Shown here in pieces: positions 60,063-64,000 of a stretch of DNA of 64,000 nt. Below the pieces are notes generated by a model. The model had not been told where the DNA came from and made no database searches. It saw nothing but the letters and a program-made list of their open reading frames with translations. Position numbers and translations under genes: made by a program. The stretch's first letter is position 1. Every line of letters begins with the position of its first letter. Source of the stretch: Albifimbria verrucaria (taxonomy: Eukaryota; Ascomycota; Sordariomycetes; Hypocreales; Stachybotryaceae); contig JAHREC010000018.1 of NCBI GenBank assembly GCA_020081605.1, positions 3,410,001 through 3,474,000 on the forward strand. Reading direction: 5' to 3'.

Positions 60063-62797
60063 ATGGATAGCCATTACCCCCTCTCGCAAGTTCTCGCGCC
60101 TCCTGGTGGGGAAGTGCTATGCGCAAACGGCGACTGATCGGGTGAGCAGCATTCCCTGACGCGAATTTCCGGAAAATGTGCTGCGGGCCATGGCTGACAA
60201 AGGCTGTCCTTCTCTTTCATGACAATAGTTTGGTAACGGGGCCAAAAATGCCGTGCGCGACCGGGAGCGGGCCGCCTTTGGCCTGCCTCCGTTGAGCGGC
60301 GAGATCCCCTTCACATGGCCTGGCATCGAGTCAGACGCAGAGGAGGAGAGGGAGCCGTCCATATACAAACGCGTTCCCAGTATGCAAGCGTACCGAAACA
60401 ACTTGACGGCATTGTCTCAGATTTACAACGTATGGCATCGCAGCTGTTCGCATGAGCCCCAACTCTTCAAACTAACTATAGAACACTAGCTCTACCTTGT
60501 TGCCTACCAAGGCCATATCTTCGTGTATAGACCACGGAGTGTTCCTAAGCAAAGTTTACCTGCAGACCCTGATCTAAAGTTGAATCCTAAGCAGAGCAAA
60601 GTCGCTCGCTCCATAGGCGGGTATCTCGACACACGCAGACCGCATGTTATCAACCACATGACAATCGGGCTCCTAGGTGACAACGAAGCACTGGCCGTTT
60701 GCTATGATGATGGCGATGTGGTTGCGTACTACACTAAAGAAATTGCAGACCGAATATCGCAAATATTGGACGGACCCGGTGCGGCCGTCGGAGGGGTCAA
60801 GAACTTGGACGTTCCCGCCTTTGGTACTAAACCGAGACCATTCTTACACGAGAACATTGGAAACTCTGCTTGGGGTCTTGCAATACACGCTCAGTCACGC
60901 CTCATTGCCGCAAGCTCAAACCACCATGAAATTACGGTGTTCGTGCCCGCCATTACTAGGGAGGAAGATGCCAGTGCCTCGCCTCATGGAAGTTGCGAGT
61001 GTGATCAATGCTGTCACAGCGTCGTGGACCGTCTTCGGCGAAGGGTTAGAAACTGGCGAATCATAGTAGCCCTGGGACCAGACGCCGATAACATACCGAA
61101 TGTTGCATTTATGGACGACGAAAATGGCGAAGCTGAAAAGGTGTGCGCTGTGGATATCAATGGTGTGGTATGGCTAGCGCATATTTGGGAGCCCTTAAAG
61201 CTTCCCATGCGTATCCCAGGCTACAGGTCGCTCCCAAGTGAGGAATTCTTTCATGACTCGTCACGGTGAGTGCGCCCAGTACTGCGAATATATCCGAAAC
61301 TGACTCTGGCGTTCTGTAGTGGATGGGAGTGGCCCCGCTGCAAGACAGCAGTTTTATGAAGGTAAAGACGGTGGAAGATATGCTGGGAGTCGAGCCATCT
61401 GATGGGGATGTGTCTATCCCAACCGTGGAATGCCCACAACCGATGGTCAATGTGCGGAAACGTCTACGTGATCTACCCGACAACCCGTGCCGACCCCGAG
61501 ACGGTGACCCCAATGCTGGTCGACCTGACAACACCCTTCATGGGTTTATTCAAGACCAGCTTTTGCATGTCATTGCACAGGCACAAGTAAACGTCGATGA
61601 TGAGATATCATTAGAAGGGGCAGAGCTCCTACTGGACCAAGTCGGTGATGTTGAATGGGAAGACGAGGATATGAATGAGGATGATAACGCCGAAGATGAT
61701 GAAGTATTCGACGACGTTCTTTTCGACGACGATTTCGATGAAGCGATCGAGGAAGAAGACGTTTCAGAGGTGAACGACGATAGCAGCAGTACTGACGAAG
61801 AAGACTCGCACGCCGAGGCAGTTACTGAAGAGAGCCCGGAGCAATCAAACCAGAGCAACACAAACGAGGCTGCTCCATCTCAGTCATTTGCGGCGACATC
61901 CGAACTCCTGGCTGAGCCCTTTCAGCACGCGTTCGGGCAGCTTCATGAAGCTGTGGGCCAGCTTGAACAAGCTATCGATTCATTGGAGAACTCAAATGTT
62001 CTCCCTGGAGAATGGCCGACAGGCTCCTCAGATATCCCTGGCATCAACCGTTTGCCACCCCTGCACAGCCGGCGGCTCTCAAGAGGTTCTGTACTCGGAG
62101 AGCCAGCTGTTCGTACCGAGATGGTTTTCTTCCCACACAATTGTACGTCACATGTACTGCCGGAGGAAACATGGCGGTTGGTTCGATTCTTGAAGCGTGG
62201 TGCGGGCAGCTCTAAGCATGTCGTCGGGCCGGAGCATATGGGCGAGCAATCTTCTCAACGCTACCACCTATTACGAACTTACGAGAAGGATTTGGAGTTA
62301 CGAAGCCTAGGAACAGAGAAGGACAAGAATCGTAGGGAGATCGGAGTGCTGTGTCCGGATGCCGTCAGATTTGGCGGTTTCGTGGAGCCGGGACTTCGTC
62401 ATTACTTTCATGCAACAGGCCGCCTGAGCATGCTGATTCACATACCGGAGCTTTATCTAGTCGCAATTGGGTCCCCAACGGGGCGGGTTGTATTGTTGAC
62501 TCCAACGAAATTAGCGTCACGAACGCAGCATTCTATAGGTGTTTGGGCATATGGATTTCGAGTGGAGCATATACTTCCGCGCGAGAGCGACGAGAAGGAG
62601 TTTAGGAAGACATTGCGTCCGCTGCATGGGTTGGCCGTTGGGCGGTTGCAGCAAGGGAGAAGCTGAGCGTGCACAGCAGCGCAAACAGGCTGATGCTTCC
62701 GAAGCGGTACAGGCTGATGCTGCATTATCGCACCCACGACATATTAACGTACGAGATTGAGCGCGACGGCCAGACTGGGAAGCTTTGCATATTTTAG
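60063..62797 (+). CDS. CRT10: CRT10-family protein (three frame conflicts)
   Basis: Proposed exons: 60063-60141, 60229-60429, 60490-61265 and 61320-62797. The second intron has a TAACTA branch and TAG acceptor; the third starts GTGAGT. The protein, about 840 residues, belongs to the CRT10 family, named from the yeast regulator of RNR2 and RNR3. Recognisable parts are AVRDRERAAFGLPPLSGEIP, MQAYRNNLTALSQIYN joined to LYLVAYQGHIFVYRPRSVP, DDGDVVAYYTKEIAD, PFLHENIGNSAWGLAIH, a strongly acidic stretch at about 61650-61805, and a C-terminus with RYRLMLHYRTHDILTYEIE ending GKLCIF. Bases are missing at the C run 61333-61336 and the G run 62655-62657. A one-base conflict near 60129-60137 affects the first exon, whose start is therefore less sure. 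Confidence 0.8.
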
Positions 62798-64000
62798 GAT
62801 AGGCTGAGAACTGCGCTCGAGTCGACTGAGAGAGTCATGGAGCACAGCTGCTGTAGGATTAGCGAGGTTGACTGGGGAGCTTCTTGCTGAAGCGGAAGCG
62901 CCAGCTTGCGAGTGGAATAACGGGACCATGCCTAATGAGTGAGGAATTGAAAAAGGGTCAGAATGCTTCGGATAACTGACTATTTCATGTTTCGTAATTT
63001 TTGCATGGGCCACAGGCCTTCGTGGGGTGAAGTGATTTGCTTGGCTCACGATTATCTGAGACATGGGCCAACTCGTGATGATGAATTGCAATCGCTCTAC
63101 TACGAGTGTACTGCGGGACACGAGTTACCGAAAAGACTTGCATTACCTTGGCGAAATTGAGAACCGGAGATATATGAGATGCACGGAGAACGGATAGGCT
63201 CATCCGGTAATGAGGTCAAGTCTCGGCGGCGACCGGGGTGAAGCGGAAGCCCCACCCGATGACCAGATCAAAATTGATATCCTTCGCAATGGCACGGCAT
63301 CTCATTGGCTACATGGCGGCGATGATAAGGTTAAGTGAGGGTGGTGTGGTGCGGTGCGATGTGGTGTGGTGGTCTCCTTCATGCCTCGTCCTTTGACATA
63401 GCCTTCAGCCTTGACGCAGGTTGGTCAGATTTTAAGCAGGCATTTGCCTATCAAGTCAAAAGCGGAGCTCAAGGGCGCGCCTGAGATGTATGATGCCGGC
63501 GAGGGTCTCGGCAGGGCCCAGCTGCTGAAAGAGCAAGGCGATGGCTGAGTGATGATCATGGCAGCTGAGGCTATAGTCGGTCTTGGCTGTCGGGATCACT
63601 TGACGAGAGCAAGAGTGATGAGGCGGGAGTGATGGGTATAGTCAAGATAACGATTAATATATGGCAAAGGGTTCTGTAATAATTTATGTGCCAAAGTTAT
63701 CAAAATGAAGTGACTGAAACCAGCTGAAACTGTGCGGATGGGAGGTTGGCCGTTTGGTTGGACGGATGGGCAAAGCAGAGGGCACGCCAGGGTGTGGGCA
63801 GTAATCGAGATAGAGACAAGATTGATGGATGCTGCATCGTGCATGTAGTAATTGCGCGCGAGAATGCTTGTGGGTGGCATCCCCAGAACTTCTCGAAGGG
63901 CTCGGACGGTGTTCCAAAACACTGGGAGGAAGACGTTGGCAGCTCAACGACAGGGTACGATACAGGCAGCCAGCCAGACAGCCACCATGGGGGAGAGAGG
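62798..64000. other. Intergenic stretch at the right edge
   Basis: No gene recognised. A GTGGTGTGGTG-type repetitive tract lies at about 63338-63373. Short frames on both strands show no domains. Confidence 0.5.

Overview
The window reads as nuclear DNA of a filamentous ascomycete, most likely a Sordariomycete and possibly of the Hypocreales. Evidence is the short GT..AG introns with CTAAC or CTGAC branch sites, fungal start contexts such as CAACATG, pyrimidine-rich leaders, and gene families typical of that group: a 2EXR-domain protein, a DUF3605 protein, a Frizzled-like GPCR, CRT10 and a Kre9/Knh1-type GPI protein. The species cannot be named from sequence alone.

Layout. The left edge (1-482) holds the 3' end of a TGL4/SDP1-type triacylglycerol lipase gene. 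From about 0.5 to 31.5 kb lies a gene-poor accessory island of old, diverged direct tandem duplications. By eye, a module of about 9.2 kb is present twice in tandem (about 13.1-22.1 kb and 22.3-31.5 kb). A further copy of its first half sits at about 8.0-12.7 kb, and a related locus ends near 5.6 kb. Three small, unrecognised, Ser/Thr/Asp-rich protein genes (4991-5608, 21076-21633, 30391-30925) belong to these units, together with three decayed copies. The three genes share a CTATAAGAA box about 280-310 bp upstream of the start codon. I see no transposase, integrase or convincing reverse transcriptase that would explain the island.

From 31.6 kb the window is ordinary conserved chromosome: a metallophosphoesterase, a 2EXR protein (minus), a GPI-anchored cell-wall protein (minus), UDP-glucose pyrophosphorylase UGP1 (minus), a DUF3605 protein (plus), a double-FolB dihydroneopterin-aldolase-like protein (minus), a 9-kb stretch without recognisable genes, then a Frizzled-like seven-transmembrane receptor, a membrane-anchored GH5 glycoside hydrolase and CRT10 (all plus). 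UGP1 supplies UDP-glucose, the precursor of cell-wall glucan; the Kre9-like protein and GH5 enzyme also fit wall or carbohydrate work. They are separate transcription units, not an operon-like cluster.

One technical pattern runs through the window. Almost every conserved gene is interrupted by one to three single-base frameshifts, nearly all missing one base in a short homopolymer. This fits consensus errors of an incompletely polished assembly better than parallel pseudogenisation, since UGP1 is essential in yeast and the proteins are otherwise well conserved. Genes are therefore given as whole spans with the frameshift positions noted.
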